This document shows positions 35,149 to 44,924 of a DNA stretch of 64,000 bases, piece after piece (position 1 is the stretch's first letter; each line of letters begins with the position of its first letter). The translations under genes were made by a program, and so were the position numbers. The DNA is from Pseudobutyrivibrio sp. (GTDB taxonomy: Bacteria > Bacillota > Clostridia > Lachnospirales > Lachnospiraceae), in assembly GCA_017557435.1 (NCBI GenBank), contig JAFYYR010000015.1, positions 25,397 to 89,396 on the forward strand. The letters are read 5' to 3'. The notes under the pieces were generated by a model that was not told the origin of the DNA, made no database searches, and saw only the letters and a list, made by a program, of their open reading frames with translations.

Positions 35149-37491
35149 CTATACAGCATCTGAACGACCAAGGTAGGTTGCATCTGTTTCGTATTCGTTG
35201 CCATATATATCATAGACTGTATAGTAACCAAGTGTAGTATACTGTGCAAAATCAATTGTTGTATATGTAAGACTAAGTGTACTAGCCTGGAATGGATTAC
35301 CTGCTATTGAATATGACACATCTCCTGAACTAGATAATTCATAGTATACCAAATCAATTTCATCATCTGAATATAGGTCATACATGTATGAACCTTCTTC
35401 TTCTGTTTCGTAGTCATATGTTGTATATCCCTGGATTGTACCTTCTGGGTGATCTTCATCGTAATAAACGTAAAGCAACGCACCCTCACCATTTACTGTA
35501 ATAGGAATATAACCCATCTGTGACCATTCACCAGTATCTGGATTATTATAGAAATCTACACAGAAGTATCCAGCAAGATTGCCATTTACAAATGTCCATG
35601 ACTCAGGATCTACTAAAGCAAGCCTTCCATCATCATCGGTTTTATATGTATAATCCTGACCTAAAAGGACGTATGAATCACCATCCTCTACCGCAAATGT
35701 AAGAGCTACATGATCGATAGCCTCCCAGTCAGAATCGCTAAGCTCTACAGCATAATAGTCGCCCATATCAACTAAGGCCAAACTACTGCTATTTACATTA
35801 CCAGCGGAAGCTCCAGCAGTTGCATAGTCCATTGTGTACCAATCTCCAGCATAGGCACTAACGTACTCTTCACCCTCGAAATAAAGGGCTGCTGAAGCCA
35901 TATTATCGTAGAAATCAGTAATCGTTTGATCGTAATCTAACTCAACAAATTGCGTACGTCCTATATCGTAAGCCTGACATAGCTCAAATGGGCAATAAAC
36001 CATAAGGCCGTGGCCATAAGCAAAATCACTTTCCGTATAGGATACAGCATTGACAGCTGAATTGATAAGTGTTGCTGCACTCTCATTTGTATCAAATGCC
36101 GTAGCTAAAGCAATTAAATCTACTGCGTCAATTCCCTCGTATGAACCGCAATTACCTCTAGCCCTTACGTAATCTCCAAATCCGCCTGCTTCTACTGCGC
36201 TCGCAACATCACCTATATAATCCACATAAGCAGTGTATACATCGTCAATATAGTCAAGACGAATAACTGACATGGAACCAACCAATCCATCATTATCAAT
36301 ATCATCCATGTAATCCTGAACAATCTTTTCTGAGAATGTCTGAGCATCACCGTCAAGTATACCTAACCAGTTTGTATAATAGATACCCTTATTATTTACA
36401 TAACTCTCAGCACCTACCATGTATTTAGCATGTTCTTTGAGACATAAGCCCATCTCAAGTGTACATACGTTACATGCATCAAAAATAACTGCATCAAAAT
36501 CAACGCCCGACTTCTCAATCTCATTTCTGATTTCATAATCATAAAGAAGTTTGCTTGGGTCATTGCTAAGCTCATCACTACCAAAGCCAACAGGAATTCC
36601 GCCGCCGTGATCCCAAAGATCCAATGTATAATTCTCAGCTGGGAAATTTTCCTTGCAGTAAGTAATAAACTCGCAAAGAGCCCCTTCTTCAGTCATTGAA
36701 GTCTTACCAAGACTCTTCTCCTTATTTAACTTGCCGTTTCTAATTGAGAAAATAGTAACCTCTCCATCAGGAATATCTTTATTTTCCCATTTTTTGGCAC
36801 CGCCGCACTGAAGAACTACATTACAGTTATCAGGAATATTCGCTTCAAGCATCTCCTTGATATCTCGAGAAGCAGCTCCACCGTATCTGCCTGACTCCAA
36901 GTCACTTCCTACGATATAAACCATAAGAGTTCTAACTGCGCCATCTGCTGCTGTTGGCTCAACCTTTTCTTCTCTTTCGTCCTCGTCTCTATGTCTCTTA
37001 TTTGAGGAATTACCGCCAGATGCAAATATTCCTACTATAATAGCTACAACAAGAACTAAAACTCCAATTATGATAGCAATTGTCTTGCCATTTCCGCCCT
37101 GTTTAGCAGCCTGTGGAGTCACCTGCGCTGGCTGCACTGGTCTTGGCTGTGGCTGCACTGGTCTTGGCTGTGGCTGCACTGTAGGTTGAGGAGTCACAGT
37201 AGGTTGTGGCGCTACAGGCTTTGGCTGTACTGTAGGCTGCACCTTCACCTCTGGCTGAGGTGTTGCTGTAGGCTGTGGTGCTACAGTAGGCTGCACCTTT
37301 ACCTCTGGTTGAGGAGCTACTGTAGGCTGCACCTTCACCTCTGGCTGAGGAGCTACTGTAGGCTGTGGTGCTACAGGCTTTGGCTGTACTGTAGGCTGTG
37401 GCTTTACAACAGGCTTATCAACTGGTGTACCACAGTTCTTACAAAAGCTTGCCCCCTCATTAAGTTGTGTTCCGCATTTTTTACAAAACAT
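35149..37491 (-). CDS. Clostripain-family (C11) cysteine peptidase with N-terminal zinc ribbon
   Basis: 780 residues. An N-terminal zinc ribbon (CKKCG ... CKNCG, residues 3-20) is followed by a long Pro/Gln/Val/Thr repeat linker (about 28-125, units like PQPEVKVQPTVA), one TM (about 137-158) and a C11 peptidase domain. That domain holds MVYIVGSDLES, the catalytic His in LWDHGGG (about residue 299) and the catalytic Cys in FDACNVCTLE. A C-terminal beta-rich region of about 230 residues follows. There is no signal peptide. The topology puts the zinc ribbon inside the cell and the peptidase outside. Clostripains cleave after Arg. The substrate here is unknown. Confidence 0.85.
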   Translation of the reverse strand: MFCKKCGTQLNEGASFCKNCGTPVDKPVVKPQPTVQPKPVAPQPTVAPQPEVKVQPTVAPQPEVKVQPTVAPQPTATPQPEVKVQPTVQPKPVAPQPTVTPQPTVQPQPRPVQPQPRPVQPAQVTPQAAKQGGNGKTIAIIIGVLVLVVAIIVGIFASGGNSSNKRHRDEDEREEKVEPTAADGAVRTLMVYIVGSDLESGRYGGAASRDIKEMLEANIPDNCNVVLQCGGAKKWENKDIPDGEVTIFSIRNGKLNKEKSLGKTSMTEEGALCEFITYCKENFPAENYTLDLWDHGGGIPVGFGSDELSNDPSKLLYDYEIRNEIEKSGVDFDAVIFDACNVCTLEMGLCLKEHAKYMVGAESYVNNKGIYYTNWLGILDGDAQTFSEKIVQDYMDDIDNDGLVGSMSVIRLDYIDDVYTAYVDYIGDVASAVEAGGFGDYVRARGNCGSYEGIDAVDLIALATAFDTNESAATLINSAVNAVSYTESDFAYGHGLMVYCPFELCQAYDIGRTQFVELDYDQTITDFYDNMASAALYFEGEEYVSAYAGDWYTMDYATAGASAGNVNSSSLALVDMGDYYAVELSDSDWEAIDHVALTFAVEDGDSYVLLGQDYTYKTDDDGRLALVDPESWTFVNGNLAGYFCVDFYNNPDTGEWSQMGYIPITVNGEGALLYVYYDEDHPEGTIQGYTTYDYETEEEGSYMYDLYSDDEIDLVYYELSSSGDVSYSIAGNPFQASTLSLTYTTIDFAQYTTLGYYTVYDIYGNEYETDATYLGRSDAV

Positions 37492-37613
37492 TATTTTTCT
37501 CCAATCAACATTCGTTTTATTGTCATTATATGGTAGTAGTGTAATACTTATTCTTTTCTATGTCAACACTGCAAATAAAATAAATTTCCCTTTTTAAAAG
37601 CTCTATTTAAATA

Positions 37614-37650
37614 TAAAAAAGCTAGTAGTTTTTCAACTACTAGCTACTAC
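37614..37650 (-). terminator. Terminator of the CDF transporter gene
   Basis: On the minus strand AGCTAGTAGTT-GAAA-AACTACTAGCT (11-bp perfect stem) is followed by TTTTTTA. It starts 2 bp after the stop at 37652. Confidence 0.88.
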
Positions 37651-37651
37651 T

Positions 37652-38758
37652 TTAATCACTAAGATCAACATCCATGTTCACACTAAATGTATAATCCGGA
37701 TACTTCTCTTTCAAGGCCGCTACAATTTGGTGATAAGTAGCATCCCTATCTGGAGAATCAAATGTAATTACAACATCAAAACTCATAAGCTTTTGTGCTG
37801 GATCGTAGTAAAATCCATGAATCTGTTTTACATAATCAAAAGTCTTAACGTATCTTGCAATTTCTTTTTGAAGCATATCAGCCTCGGAATCCTTTTTATT
37901 TTTACTATAGATTCCAATACCCTCTAGGGCAACACCAGTCTCCTTGAAAACCACGTATGCTATCTGGCGTTGAAGCTGGTCTAATCTAGTCATGGTCATA
38001 TCCTCATCCACCTCGATATGGATGGAACCCACATATCTATCTGGCCCATAATTATGAAGACTCAAATCATAAGCACCAGAGACTTCATCAAAGGAAACCA
38101 CTATCCTCTTAACCTGATGAGAAAGCTCTATCTCAACACGCTCCCCCAGAATATGTGAAATGGTCTCAGAAATCATATCGTATCCAGCCTTAATGATGAC
38201 AATGGAAATGATGGCACCAAGATACGCCTCAAGACTGACACCAAACTGGATAAATATAATAGCTGCCACTAAAGTTGAGGTGGAGATAACAGCATCAAGC
38301 TTGGCATCCTCTCCTGATGCTACAAGGGATTCAGATTTAACTGACTCTCCCACCTTTTTAACATAGGTGCCAAGAATAATTTTTACAAAAACAGCTACTG
38401 CAACAATAAGAAGTGTCACTGTAGTATATTTTGGTAACTGTGGGTCTATTATTTTCTTAATAGACTCTACAAGTGAAGTGATACCTGCATAGCAAATGAT
38501 AATAGCAATAACTGCTGTGCTGATATACTCAACTCGTCCATGTCCCAAAGGATGCTTTCTGTCTGGTGCCTTGTTGGCAAGCTTAGTTCCAACAATTGTA
38601 ATAACCGAAGAAAGGGCATCACTTAAGTTGTTGACTGCATCAAGTACAATTGCAATGGAACCAGAAAGCAGCCCTATAAATGCCTTAAAAGCTGCCAACA
38701 AACAGTTGGCAGCTATTCCTATAATACTCGTTTGAATGATTTTTTTATTTCTATCCAT
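37652..38758 (-). CDS. Cation diffusion facilitator family transporter
   Basis: 368 residues. Six TM helices form the N-terminal domain with the metal-site motifs DAVNNLSDALSSV (TM2) and DRKHPLGHGRVEY; TM5 carries the second acidic/polar site. The C-terminal cytoplasmic domain (about 210-365) is longer than usual, with an extra region after residue 290. Family members export Zn, Mn, Fe or Co. The metal cannot be told from sequence alone. It starts 4 bp after an XRE regulator gene, so the two are an operon. Confidence 0.9.
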   Translation of the reverse strand: MDRNKKIIQTSIIGIAANCLLAAFKAFIGLLSGSIAIVLDAVNNLSDALSSVITIVGTKLANKAPDRKHPLGHGRVEYISTAVIAIIICYAGITSLVESIKKIIDPQLPKYTTVTLLIVAVAVFVKIILGTYVKKVGESVKSESLVASGEDAKLDAVISTSTLVAAIIFIQFGVSLEAYLGAIISIVIIKAGYDMISETISHILGERVEIELSHQVKRIVVSFDEVSGAYDLSLHNYGPDRYVGSIHIEVDEDMTMTRLDQLQRQIAYVVFKETGVALEGIGIYSKNKKDSEADMLQKEIARYVKTFDYVKQIHGFYYDPAQKLMSFDVVITFDSPDRDATYHQIVAALKEKYPDYTFSVNMDVDLSD

Positions 38759-38762
38759 CAGC

Positions 38763-39098
38763 TTATTTCAATCCTTTAACAAAGGTATTTAACTTCTCTT
38801 TTGATTTCTTACTAAGCTTTTCCATCTTTTTAAGAACAGCATATTCGCTAGTTCCCTGGCTTGCAATAAGGAAATCAACCTCCCCTGCTCCCTTAGAAGG
38901 AATCGTATCCTGCAAAAGCTCAAATGGTGATACATCAAGAGCATCACAGATAGTCATGATTTTGTCAGCTGTAGGATTAGTTTTTTTGCGCTTCCAATCG
39001 CTGACTGTACTCTGGGCAATACCTGTTGCATTTGAAAACTGCAACTGATTCATCCCCTTGTCTTCCATGATTTTAAAAATTCTCTCACTAATTATCAT
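38763..39098 (-). CDS. XRE-family HTH regulator
   Basis: 111 residues. The HTH at residues about 5-60 (GMNQLQFSNATGIAQSTVSD ... NPTADKIMTICDALDVSPFELL) is followed by a basic C-terminal tail. The start region (SERIFKIMEDKGM) and the HTH are close to those of the regulator at 61807-62154 in the mobile element. It is co-transcribed with the CDF transporter and may control it. Confidence 0.88.
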   Translation of the reverse strand: MIISERIFKIMEDKGMNQLQFSNATGIAQSTVSDWKRKKTNPTADKIMTICDALDVSPFELLQDTIPSKGAGEVDFLIASQGTSEYAVLKKMEKLSKKSKEKLNTFVKGLK

Positions 39099-39211
39099 AC
39101 TACACCCCCCATACTTAATCTGTATATACGATAATTATTATAATCCTTTATGCATCATCAGACAAGAAATAGTCAATTAATTTTCAAATATTTGACAAAA
39201 TGTCAAAATAT

Positions 39212-39700
39212 TTATTCTTCCTCTGTCTCCTCAAGGAAGTCTTCCACATCGTAAAGCTCACCCTCTACCTTTTCAGTGTAGATGTGTCCATCAAGATGAT
39301 CTATCTCATGAAGAAGTGCTCTTGCCATAAGGCCCTCACCCTCTACGATGATCTCTTCCATATCTTCATTTAAAGCCTTTACCTTAGCGTAGTTAGGACG
39401 TGTAACCATACCTGTCTTGCCAGGAACAGAAAGACATCCCTCACTTCCTGTCTGCTCACCTGATGTCTCAAGTACCTCTGGATTAATAAGAGTAACAGGA
39501 CCCTCACCTACATCGATTACACAGATGCGACGAAGCACTCCAACCTGAGGAGCTGCAAGACCTACGCCGTCTGCATCATACATTGTGTCAAACATATCTC
39601 CAATTAATGTCTTAAGTCTAGGTGTTAAAATCTTAACTGGCTTACATACTTTAAGAAGTACGTCATCCTTGCCATATTCTCTAATTTCTAATAATGCCAT
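39212..39700 (-). CDS. def: Peptide deformylase
   Basis: 162 residues with all three metal-site motifs: GVGLAAPQVGV, EGCLSVPG (Cys ligand) and HEIDHLDG (two His ligands plus the catalytic Glu). It removes the formyl group from nascent N-termini. It lies 24 bp downstream of priA, the usual Firmicutes order. Its usual downstream partner fmt is not next; it lies about 11 kb away (50801-51736), beyond pyrBI. Confidence 0.96.
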   Translation of the reverse strand: MALLEIREYGKDDVLLKVCKPVKILTPRLKTLIGDMFDTMYDADGVGLAAPQVGVLRRICVIDVGEGPVTLINPEVLETSGEQTGSEGCLSVPGKTGMVTRPNYAKVKALNEDMEEIIVEGEGLMARALLHEIDHLDGHIYTEKVEGELYDVEDFLEETEEE

Positions 39701-39724
39701 TTTATTTCCTTTCTATGTCCACCA

Positions 39725-41956
39725 CTATAATGTATTAATCGGATCGAAATCGAACCATGTGGTGGTGTTTCTATATTGTTTTTGCTCTAATAAAAATGAG
39801 TCAATGCTGTCTTTAATCTTAACTAGTCTATCATAATCCTGGTCTTTTACATAGATAACTCTTCTAAAAACATCTTTAAGTTTGCCTATGTAAGCATCCT
39901 GTGGTCCCATAATTATAACCTGAGGGTCAACTTTTCTAATGAGACCTGCCAAAATATCTGCCTGTGCTACAGCATCTCTTTCATTCTCACTGCTAACCTG
40001 AATTCCCAAAATATGAGAACATGGTGGATAGCCAAGAAGTCCTCTATATGCAATCTCCTGCTGATAGAATCCGCTATAATCCTGGGCTGCCGAAGTAACT
40101 ACTGCATAGTTCTCTGGCTGATAAGTCTGGATAACAGCAATTCCAGGCTCGCTGCCTCTGCCTGCTCTTCCCACTGCCTGCGTAAGAAGCTGGAATGTGC
40201 GCTCACCACTGTGATAATCAGACTCATTAAGGGAAATATCAGCTGCCACAATTCCCACCAGGGTAACATTGGCAAAATCATGGCCCTTAACAATCATCTG
40301 TGTGCCTATAAGCACATCAGCCTCGTGGGCTGCAAAAGCTGATAATATCTCCTCATGTCCATCCTTGCCTTTGGTGGTATCAGCATCCATCCTAAGGACT
40401 CTGGCGCTAGGAAATGCTTCCTTAACCATCTCCTCAAGTCGCTGTGTGCCGGCCTTGAAACTGCCTATGTATTTACTGCCACAGCTAGGACATGTTTTTA
40501 CAGCTCTAGTAGTAAATCCGCAGTAATGGCATTTCATTGTGCCATCCTTGTGAAGGTGAAGTACCACATCACAGTGTGGACATTTTAACACCTTACCACA
40601 GGCTCTGCAGGAAACAAAGCCCATAAGTCCTCTTCTATTTAGGAAAAGCATTATCTGCTGCTTTTTACTGAGTCTATCTGCCATCAGTTCTAACAGACGA
40701 TGGCTAAGCATTGAGCGATTGCCCTGTTTAAGCTCCTGACGTAAATCAACAATCTCAACAGTGGCCATATCCTGGCCCATAGCTCTGCTATTTAGTGTAA
40801 TAAGCTCATATTCTCCTGACTGAGCCCTGCTATATGCCTCTAGACTAGGTGTGGCCGAGCCTAAAATAACTGTAGCACCTGAAAGCTGCGCTCTGTAAAC
40901 AGCAGTCTCCCTAGCATGATATCTAGGAATGACCTCTGACTTATAGCTTGGCTCATGCTCCTCGTCGATTATTATAAGACCAAGATTTGCAAAAGGTGTG
41001 AACAAAGCCGAACGAGGTCCAACCATGATGCTAATATCTCCAGACTTTGCACGCTCAAACTGGTCAAATCTCTCACCTGGTGACATGCGGCTATTTAGAA
41101 TGCTGACCTTGTCGCCAAAGCGAGAATAAAATCTCATAACAGTCTGATATGTAAGGGCAATTTCAGGAATCAAAACGATAACCTGTTGTCCCATGTTTAT
41201 CACGTGTTCCATCACATCCATGTAGACTTCTGTCTTACCAGAGCCTGTGACCCCATGGATGAGATAAGTCTTGCGACGGCCTGTATCTATATCAGCCTTA
41301 ATTCGCTCAGCTGCTGCTTCCTGCTCATCGTTTAAAACGATATTCTTTCTCACAGCATCTTTATTCATGTGAGGGTTTCTAAAGGTACGAACAGACTCGA
41401 CTCTTATGATTCCTCTCTTCTCCAAATCTCTAATATTGCCAGATGGCACCTGAAGCTTTTTAGTTGCAAGCTCCCAATCAAGAACATCCACATCAAGAAG
41501 CTCCTTAAGTAGGCGCTCCTTGCCTACTGCATGATTTTTCTTAGTTAAAAGCTCTGTTAATTCGATTTTAGCCTGCTCCAAGGAAATATTAAGACTAATC
41601 TCTTTTTTTAACTTTTCGTTTTCCTTTTTCTTGATAGGAATAACAGTTTTAAGAGCCTGGTTCATGGTGGAACCGTAATTACGCTTTAAAAATGCAGCCA
41701 AAGAAATAAGCTGTGACTCAATCGCAATGCTATCTCTCATAACACGTGCTATAGGTTTTAGTCTTGTGACATCAAACTCAGGCTTATCGTGTAGTCCAAC
41801 CACATATCCTGTGATGGCACGATTGCCCTGTCCAAAAGGAATAACCACCTGCACACCCTCTGCGACTTGATTCTCCAGCTCATCAGGTACTATATATTCA
41901 AATGTTTTATCTAATCTCTCATGAGAGATATCAATGATAATATCTGCGTATTTCAT
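39725..41956 (-). CDS. priA: Primosomal protein N' (replication restart helicase PriA)
   Basis: 743 residues. There is an N-terminal 3'-DNA-binding domain, a helicase core with GVTGSGKTEVYMD (Walker A) and IIDEEHEPSYK (DEEH box), and a four-pair zinc-binding region (CRACGKVLKCPHCD ... CHYCG ... CPSCG, about residues 450-490). The C-terminal helicase domain has GTQMIVKGHDF and QAVGRAGR. It reloads the replisome at stalled forks. It is divergently transcribed from pyrB across a 93-bp gap and co-directional with def. Confidence 0.96.
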   Translation of the reverse strand: MKYADIIIDISHERLDKTFEYIVPDELENQVAEGVQVVIPFGQGNRAITGYVVGLHDKPEFDVTRLKPIARVMRDSIAIESQLISLAAFLKRNYGSTMNQALKTVIPIKKKENEKLKKEISLNISLEQAKIELTELLTKKNHAVGKERLLKELLDVDVLDWELATKKLQVPSGNIRDLEKRGIIRVESVRTFRNPHMNKDAVRKNIVLNDEQEAAAERIKADIDTGRRKTYLIHGVTGSGKTEVYMDVMEHVINMGQQVIVLIPEIALTYQTVMRFYSRFGDKVSILNSRMSPGERFDQFERAKSGDISIMVGPRSALFTPFANLGLIIIDEEHEPSYKSEVIPRYHARETAVYRAQLSGATVILGSATPSLEAYSRAQSGEYELITLNSRAMGQDMATVEIVDLRQELKQGNRSMLSHRLLELMADRLSKKQQIMLFLNRRGLMGFVSCRACGKVLKCPHCDVVLHLHKDGTMKCHYCGFTTRAVKTCPSCGSKYIGSFKAGTQRLEEMVKEAFPSARVLRMDADTTKGKDGHEEILSAFAAHEADVLIGTQMIVKGHDFANVTLVGIVAADISLNESDYHSGERTFQLLTQAVGRAGRGSEPGIAVIQTYQPENYAVVTSAAQDYSGFYQQEIAYRGLLGYPPCSHILGIQVSSENERDAVAQADILAGLIRKVDPQVIIMGPQDAYIGKLKDVFRRVIYVKDQDYDRLVKIKDSIDSFLLEQKQYRNTTTWFDFDPINTL

Positions 41957-42049
41957 GAAAAATATTTTAGCATAAACTCTTTTAATTTGAAATCAAACTC
42001 GCTATAATAAGATGATTTATATAATAGTTTTCTATGAAGGGAGAATCCT

Positions 42050-42964
42050 ATGCGTCATCTAATGAGCCCTCTGGATTTCACCAGAGAGGAACTAGAGCAG
42101 CTTATGGACTTGGCAGATGATATTAAGAATCATCCGGACAATTACGCCGATAAGTGCCACGGCAAAAAGCTTGCTACTTGTTTCTACGAGCCTAGCACTC
42201 GTACCCGTTTATCTTTCGAATCTGCCATGCTTAGTCTTGGTGGTTCTGTCCTTGGTTTTTCTTCAGCTGACTCATCTTCAGCAGCCAAAGGCGAAAGTGT
42301 TTCCGATACTATTCGTATTATTTCTTCTTACGCAGATATCTGCGCTATGCGTCATCCAAAAGAAGGCGCTCCATTAGTCGCTTCTCAGCGTTCTTTAATT
42401 CCAGTTATTAATGCAGGTGATGGTGGTCACCAACATCCAACTCAAACACTTACCGATTTATTTACCATTCGTTCTTTACGTGGTGAAATCAAAGACCTTA
42501 CCATTGGACTTTGCGGTGATTTAAAATTCGGTCGTACAGTGCACTCTCTTATCAATGCACTTGTCCGCTACCCTGGAATTAAATTCGTTCTCATCTCACC
42601 AGAGGAACTTAGAGTTCCTGAGTACATTAGAGAGGACGTCCTTGAGAAGAATGGATACGATTACAAAGAAGTTGATTCCCTTGACGATGTCATGGGCGAA
42701 CTTGATATCCTTTACATGACTCGAGTTCAAAAAGAGCGTTTCTTCAACGAAGAGGATTACATCAGATTAAAAGACTTCTTCATTCTCACACCTGAAAAGA
42801 TGCACCTGGCAAAGAAAGACATGATGGTCCTCCATCCACTTCCTCGTGTAAATGAAATTTCAGTAGATGTTGACGATGACCCACGAGCAATGTACTTTAC
42901 CCAGGCTAAATATGGAGTATTCATCCGAATGGCTCTGATACTTACATTACTTGAACTGGTATAG
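42050..42964 (+). CDS. pyrB: Aspartate carbamoyltransferase catalytic chain
   Basis: 304 residues. The carbamoyl-phosphate site STRTRLSFE and the aspartate-binding [10 protein letters not shown] are intact, as are the 240s-loop region (MTRVQKERF) and HPLPRVNEI near the C-terminus. The ribosome site is AAGGGAG, 7-8 nt before ATG. It catalyses the first committed step of pyrimidine synthesis. It is followed 57 bp later by pyrI, so the enzyme is a class B, allosterically regulated holoenzyme. The leader is short, with no sign of a PyrR attenuator. This and pyrI are the only plus-strand genes in the window. Confidence 0.97.
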   Translation: MRHLMSPLDFTREELEQLMDLADDIKNHPDNYADKCHGKKLATCFYEPSTRTRLSFESAMLSLGGSVLGFSSADSSSAAKGESVSDTIRIISSYADICAMRHPKEGAPLVASQRSLIPVINAGDGGHQHPTQTLTDLFTIRSLRGEIKDLTIGLCGDLKFGRTVHSLINALVRYPGIKFVLISPEELRVPEYIREDVLEKNGYDYKEVDSLDDVMGELDILYMTRVQKERFFNEEDYIRLKDFFILTPEKMHLAKKDMMVLHPLPRVNEISVDVDDDPRAMYFTQAKYGVFIRMALILTLLELV

Positions 42965-43021
42965 GATAAAAGGAATTATCATATTCACTTTTTGTAAGCT
43001 CATAAGAAAGGAATTATTTCT

Positions 43022-43459
43022 ATGCTAAATATTAGTGGAATTCATCAGGGATTCGTACTTGATCACATCAAGGCTGGCGAATCAATGACAATATACAACA
43101 ACTTACATCTTGCTAATCTTGGTAGCGATTGCACTGTTGCCATGATTATGAATGCTAAGTCCAACAAAATGGGAAGAAAGGACATCATCAAAATCGAGTG
43201 TCCTATCGAGCGAGTTGATTTAGATATTCTTGGTTTTATAGACCATAATATTACTTGCAACATCATTAAAGACGACGCAATTGTAGAAAAGAGACAGCTT
43301 TCCCTTCCAAAAGAGATAAAAAATGTAATCTCTTGCAAGAACCCACGTTGCATCAGTACCGTGGAGCAAGAGCTTGACCAGATTTTCATCCTCACAGACC
43401 CAGAGAACGAAGTATATCGTTGCAAATACTGCGAGGAGAAATACACTGGAAGTAAATAA
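43022..43459 (+). CDS. pyrI: Aspartate carbamoyltransferase regulatory chain
   Basis: 145 residues. The N-terminal allosteric domain (nucleotide site, about 1-95) is followed by a zinc domain with four Cys (CKNPRC ... CKYC) that contacts the catalytic chain. It confers CTP/ATP regulation on PyrB. The ribosome site AGAAAGGA is well placed. A strong bidirectional terminator follows directly. Confidence 0.95.
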   Translation: MLNISGIHQGFVLDHIKAGESMTIYNNLHLANLGSDCTVAMIMNAKSNKMGRKDIIKIECPIERVDLDILGFIDHNITCNIIKDDAIVEKRQLSLPKEIKNVISCKNPRCISTVEQELDQIFILTDPENEVYRCKYCEEKYTGSK

Positions 43460-43462
43460 AAA

Positions 43463-43494
43463 TAAAAGCAGCATCTTAGGATGCTGCTTTTTTA
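43463..43494. terminator. Bidirectional terminator between pyrI and thiN
   Basis: AAAGCAGCATC (43465-43475) pairs perfectly with GATGCTGCTTT (43480-43490), with T-runs on both strands. It serves pyrBI on the plus strand and the fmt-to-thiN cluster on the minus strand, and touches the thiN stop codon. Confidence 0.88.
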
Positions 43495-44151
43495 ATCTCT
43501 TGTTTCCATTACGATGAGGTAGCCCTCACCATCAAAGAATATTTTACCCTCGTCTGCAACTACTTCATTGCTGACGGTAAGTGTATTAAAGCCCTCAATT
43601 GTGGCGTCAGTAAGAGGATATTTGAATCCTTCCATTGTCACCCCTGTAACTGGACCCATGTATGGAAAAATCGAAACATATAAACCTGGCTGCTTATCAA
43701 TCAGATGGACAGTGCCCGGCTTTATTACAGAAATAGTATTATGGGAATCCATCAAAATAACATATCGATTATTTTTAACTCCCATTGCAAGAAGTGCAAT
43801 ATTTCCCAGAATATGATCCACTCTGTTGCCTGTACCACCGAGTATGAATATAGTATCATCAGGCTCTGTCATATCCATTGCAATTACAAGAGCCGCTTCC
43901 ACATCTGTGTCATCCTTAACAGGATTAAGCCTCTTGACTAAAACTCCAGATGAAAGTGCACGTTCAACTACTTCCTCACCAGCTGAATCAAAATCTCCTA
44001 CCAAAAGATTAGGAATTATATCTAGCTTTTCACAGGCCTCATATCCCTTATCACAGGCAATGATATACATCTCATCTCGCTGTCGCTGGCTTACAAATGT
44101 CTTTACAAAATCAAGTTCTACTGTTCCGCCTGCTATTATCACATATCTCAT
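43492..44151 (-). CDS. thiN: Thiamine diphosphokinase
   Basis: 219 residues. CDKGYEACEKLDIIPNLLVGDFDSAG, VKDDTDVEAAL and LGGTGNRVDHILGNIALL are the hallmark motifs of thiamine pyrophosphokinases; Asp residues in GDFDS and DDTD bind Mg-ATP. It converts thiamine to TDP. It is the last gene of the fmt-rsmB-rlmN-stp-prkC-rsgA-rpe cluster, 24 bp after rpe. Confidence 0.93.
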   Translation of the reverse strand: MRYVIIAGGTVELDFVKTFVSQRQRDEMYIIACDKGYEACEKLDIIPNLLVGDFDSAGEEVVERALSSGVLVKRLNPVKDDTDVEAALVIAMDMTEPDDTIFILGGTGNRVDHILGNIALLAMGVKNNRYVILMDSHNTISVIKPGTVHLIDKQPGLYVSIFPYMGPVTGVTMEGFKYPLTDATIEGFNTLTVSNEVVADEGKIFFDGEGYLIVMETRD

Positions 44152-44175
44152 TTATCATTCACCTAAATCCAAAGG

Positions 44176-44829
44176 CTATTCCATCTTTTCTAAAAGTGCC
44201 TCTGTGTTTGACTTAAGATCACCATTAAATACAGCTGAGCCAGCAACAATAATATTGGCTCCAGCCTCAAGAACATCTTCGATAGTGTCCATGTTAATTC
44301 CACCGTCTACCTCGATGTCTATCTTAAGCTTCTTCTGGCGAGCAAGCACAGAAAGCTCTCTAACCTTATCTAAAGTATATGGAATCAAACTCTGGCCGCC
44401 AAAACCAGGATTAACCGTCATTACAAGAACCATATCAACTTTTTCAAGGATATGGGAAATGGAAGAAATAGGAGTCGCTGGATTAATTGCAACACCAGCC
44501 ATCACGCCACAGCTTTTAATCAAATCGATTGTAGCATCTAAGTGCTTGCAAGCTTCTGCGTGGACTGTAATGATATCAGCTCCTGCCTCTGCAAAGTCCT
44601 TAATGTATTTTTCCGGATTAACAATCATAAGGTGCACGTCAAAAAGTCTGTCCGTGTACTTACGAATAGTTCTAAGAACTGGAAGTCCAAAGCTGATGCT
44701 TGGAACAAATACTCCGTCCATTACATCAAAATGTACGTATTGGGCTCCTGCCTCATCGATAGTCTCTAACTGTTCCTTAAGAATTCCAAAATCTGCCGAT
44801 AAAATTGATGGCGCCAAACATTTTTCCAT
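44176..44829 (-). CDS. rpe: Ribulose-phosphate 3-epimerase
   Basis: 217 residues from the ATG at 44829 (GGAGAG upstream; MEKCLAPSILSADFG matches the family N-terminus). A TIM barrel with HFDVMDGVFVPSISFG, HLMIVNPEKY, VMTVNPGFGGQ and EVDGGINMDT. It interconverts ribulose-5-P and xylulose-5-P in the pentose phosphate pathway. The position between rsgA and thiN is conserved in Firmicutes. Confidence 0.95.
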   Translation of the reverse strand: MEKCLAPSILSADFGILKEQLETIDEAGAQYVHFDVMDGVFVPSISFGLPVLRTIRKYTDRLFDVHLMIVNPEKYIKDFAEAGADIITVHAEACKHLDATIDLIKSCGVMAGVAINPATPISSISHILEKVDMVLVMTVNPGFGGQSLIPYTLDKVRELSVLARQKKLKIDIEVDGGINMDTIEDVLEAGANIIVAGSAVFNGDLKSNTEALLEKME

Positions 44830-44924
44830 ATTATTCTCTCCTAATAATTCGGAATTGTCCATATATCTCTCCTAGTAATTATAACATCTTGCAGGATTAT
44901 ACTTAAGCAAATCCACACAATTTA

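Noticed and set aside
39121-39142. TGTATATACGA near-palindrome before the XRE gene as a LexA-type site
   Set aside because: It does not match a known LexA consensus, and a similar string occurs inside the coding sequence at about 57767; too weak to call.
41957-42049. PyrR-type attenuator or riboswitch before pyrB
   Set aside because: The leader is short, with no terminator/antiterminator hairpins; only AT-rich promoter-like sequence is visible.
43826-44875. 349-codon plus-strand frame
   Set aside because: It lies opposite thiN and rpe, both of which have clear family motifs; the plus-strand translation is Ser/Ile/Thr-rich without domains.
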